A model generated the notes under the pieces. The model had not been told where the DNA came from, did no database searches, and saw only the letters and a list, made by a program, of their open reading frames with translations. A stretch of 64,000 nt of DNA from Typhlomys cinereus (lineage: Eukaryota > Chordata > Mammalia > Rodentia > Platacanthomyidae): the NCBI GenBank assembly GCA_023101885.1, contig JALPQD010000414.1, forward strand, positions 34,072-98,071, in the 5' to 3' direction. The translations under genes and the position numbers were made by a program. This document shows positions 61,121 to 64,000 of the stretch, piece by piece (within the stretch, counting starts at the first letter, position 1; each line of letters begins with the position of its first letter).

Positions 61121-62557
61121 TATGGAATCCTGGAATAGAAATGTGAGAGTTGTCAAAATCTCATTCCTTGTGTCAAGTCCTTTGACCACAGCAAAGTAGC
61201 AAGGCCAGAAGGTAAGGAAGAAGGCTGCCCCTTCAGTTTACATTTGTTTTGTTTGAGGCAGGGTCTCCTGTAGGTTAGGCTGGCCTCAAACTTGCTATAT
61301 AGCCAAGGATGACCTTCAACTTCTAATGCTCCTGCTTAAACATGAAGCTGTGATAAAGCAAGGGTTCCTCTGCACGACCACCTATCAAGAGCAGCCGTTA
61401 TACCACAAGCTTCTGGAGGGTGCCTGTGTGCTCAGCCTCAGAGAGACCCCATGCTGCTGTTAACTACTGTTGCCAACAAGCACTGATGTTATCAGTTTTG
61501 TTTTAACAACTTCCTCATCCCCTCTGTGCACATCTCAGGCTGCTCTTCCCACCGCATGACTGCTCCTGAGTAAACACTTGATGTTTGTTTGTGAAAGTCT
61601 CATGTATTCCCAGCAAGTCTCTGATTCTCTGTGTAACAGAGGAGGACCTTGAACTTGTGACCCTCCCGCCTCCATGTCCTGAGAGCTGGGAAGGGCAGGT
61701 GTCCCCACCACACCTGGTTTATTCAGTGCTTCAGGAAACCCAGGCGTCCTGCGTCCTAGACACACACTGTGCCCACTGACCCACATCCCAGCCCATCTCT
61801 AATTTATTTTTTTATATTTTTCATTAGTAATTATCATTTGTAATAAATTAATTTTGTACTTATTTTTCTGTTTTATAATTTCATAATGCAGACAATGCAT
61901 TTTGATCATAGTTACCCCTTTCTCCCTCCTGCTTCCCCTGGACATTTCCCTAGCATGTCCACCTCCTATCTTTATGTCCTAATTTTTAAAATTGGGCAAT
62001 ATGAAATGATCTGTAAACAATAAAAGAAAATACATCAAGGATGTAGATAGTTATGATTGAGCTCCCAGTTCCACATGGTTAAGAACACATGATAAAGTTG
62101 AAGAATAGCGGTGTTGTCCATCTTCTATGAGACTATGTTCACCATGTGAACACACAGAGCACCGGCCTCCAAGTCCATCCTCATCATTAGCACATGGGGC
62201 CTGGCCCACAGGAGGCCAACCACATTGTGGGCACATGGAGCCCCAGGCCCTAAGAGACCATCCCCCTTGTGAGCACACAAGAGGCCACCCACCTTGTGAG
62301 TATATGGAGCCCCAACCCAGAGAAGTGTCCACACTGTGTGCACCTGGAGAAGACCCCAGGAGAGGCCTTCATGTTGTGAGCACACAGATATGGAACTCAG
62401 GGTTTTGTCAGGCAGTGTGGTTTGTCAGGTTATTAATCATTCAGCTCTCCACAGAGCAGAACACTGAATGTAGAAATAGTCTCTTCTTTCTGCCACCATC
62501 TGATGCTCATGCAATACAGCAGTTACATATGCAGTGCTCTAGAGGAAGGTATTTATT

Positions 62558-62560
62558 TAA

Positions 62561-62591
<31 letters not shown>

Positions 62592-62822
62592 ATCATGAGG
62601 CACTGTGTGTGCCTGTGGAGGGCTAAGGGAGACTTCAAGAATCATCCTGGATTGCTCTACCTCCTTTCCACTTTGCTCTGGGACTCCCAGGCTCTGCCTT
62701 CCACGGTCAGAGATGCAGGCCCCCAACATTTCTGTCACATTTTTATGTGGGATCTGGGATCAGAACTCAGGTCCTTCTGCTTGTGAGGCAGAAGATTAAC
62801 TTCCTCAGCCATCTCTTCAGCC
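62558..62822 (-). mobile_element. SINE (older type), unit 4
   Basis: Same insertion as 19378-19641, with a TG tail. Confidence 0.6.
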
Positions 62823-63787
62823 CATGGTCTCTGATTAAAGAAAAAAATTTAGCTTGACAAGTCTAAACAAATCCTGATGATATTACATCCACTCATATGT
62901 ACTCCAGTGACTGAAACCTTAAATCAGGAGCAGGTTGTCTCTGATGACCATGGGTTCCCTTCACCTCTGACCACCCTGCAGTCATGGCAGGAGACAGGGA
63001 CTCTCTAAGGAGTAACACAGTGCCCTTCTCCTTGGTTACACTATTGAAACAATGGTCATCAAAGAATTAAAAACCCCCCAATCCCATGCTGGGGCCTGGG
63101 AAGCTGAACCTGGCGCCTCCCAGAGGAGGAATTGGCCACAGAGGAAGAAGATTTCAAGAGTTCTGCCGGCTTCAACTCACAATCAGCATGGCACACATAT
63201 GTGCACATAAATTTCCTGGATTTTGTGTTTTCTTTGCTATGAAATTTTAGCAATGGGACAAAAAGATGGAGTCTCTTTCTCTCCAGTTTAGCCAAACTAA
63301 AAAATCCACTATCCTTAACAAGTTAGTTTCCTAATTTCTTTTAAGACACAGGAGATTTGGGTCCTTATTTCTGTTTGATCTTCTTGTTAGCTTAGTTTTT
63401 TCACTTGTGTATTTACTAAATTATTCCCATTTGCATCACCTGTCACTCTGCCCAGAGGTGACCAAGCTCTTTCACCAGGGTTTTGGCAGCTGCTCTTCTG
63501 TGGACACCAGGTGGCGATATTTACTAGGGTGAGAATTGGAGGTGTCCTTTGAACAGCAGCTGTGAATGGACTCCCCTCCCCCAACTCAGTAGCACCCTAT
63601 TTCTTAAAAAAAAAAAAAAAAAATCAGGGTTGAAAAAACTGGCAGTGTAACCTCTTGGGTCAAGGAAAATCAGCTGTGGGAAGATAGACTCGAACTATGT
63701 GGGTGGGGGCAGGAAGCAGTCAAATGGTCTGTTTTAAGCCTACAGCTAAGGTTCCAGACTGCAAGCCAGGGACAAGAAGGAAAGGTT

Positions 63788-64000
63788 TTTCCACCTTCTG
63801 GTGTCTTCTGTAATTTCTTTCTTTAGCTTTTTAAAGTCTTCATTATAAAGGTCTCTCGCTTCTTTGGTTAGATTTGTGTCAAGGTATTTCATTTTTCTAG
63901 GGGCTATAGTAAATAGGATTGTTTCTCTCAGGGCTTTTTCACTTTTTTCATTCTTGGTGTATAGGAAGGTTTTTGCATGTTTATTTTGTAACCCAGAACT
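63788..64000 (-). mobile_element. Start of the same inverted L1, unit 4 (cut by window)
   Basis: The sequence after gacaagaaggaaaggttt is nearly the same as 3481-3690 and 20579-20780 (the inverted L1 half). The rest is beyond the window. Confidence 0.8.

Larger units (their letters stand above)
60857..64000 (+). repeat. Segmental duplication unit 4 (partial)
   Basis: This matches 17385-20800 of unit 2 in order: SINE, low-complexity flank, 62100-62400 block, reverse SINE, then the start of the inverted L1 at about 63788. It lacks the SINE private to unit 2. The window ends inside the L1. Confidence 0.8.

Overview
This is rodent-type nuclear genomic DNA: split genes with GT-AG introns, a dense load of tRNA-headed SINEs of the B2/ID style, L1 LINE pieces, solo LTRs, and many TG, TC and purine microsatellites. 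The SINE bodies differ from the Mus and Rattus B2 consensus I know, so I suspect a non-murine rodent. I cannot name the species. I see no bacterial genes, phage, CRISPR array or operon.

The only protein-coding locus I recognise is a tandem array of Trim31-like genes (RING, B-box 2, coiled coil, B30.2/SPRY), all on the + strand. Trim31 lies in the MHC class I region of mammals. Copy 1 (9317-16975) and copy 2 (25444-33928) are pseudogenes. Copy 3 (50617-58078) has an open, spliceable 491-codon reading frame. Each copy sits in a large segmental-duplication unit of about 17-20 kb. Unit 1 is 1-16975, unit 2 is about 16990-36760, unit 3 is about 41590-60856, and unit 4 starts at about 60857 and runs off the window. 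About 36.8-41.6 kb is a non-duplicated spacer made mostly of repeats. It also holds an unidentified stretch (39.2-41.2 kb).

Repeat insertions mark the history of the units. One twin-primed (5'-inverted) L1 is at the same site in units 1, 2 and 4, but unit 3 has an empty site. A solo LTR is at the same site in units 2 and 3, but unit 1 has an empty site. These two markers conflict on a simple tree, which points to unequal crossover or gene conversion. Insertions private to one unit include four SINEs with matched target-site duplications, a processed retrocopy, an LTR-like element and an ERV fragment. One SINE tail lies inside the SPRY exon of copy 2.

The three copies decayed in different ways. 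Copy 1 has frameshifts, a stop and a SPRY exon cut by the duplication breakpoint. Copy 2 lost its 5' flank, start codon and first RING half, then gained a frameshift, a stop and the SINE. Copy 3 lost a 42-bp linker exon but stays in frame. The single intact gene would encode an E3 ubiquitin ligase. By analogy with TRIM31, it would act in antiviral and inflammasome signalling in the cytosol.
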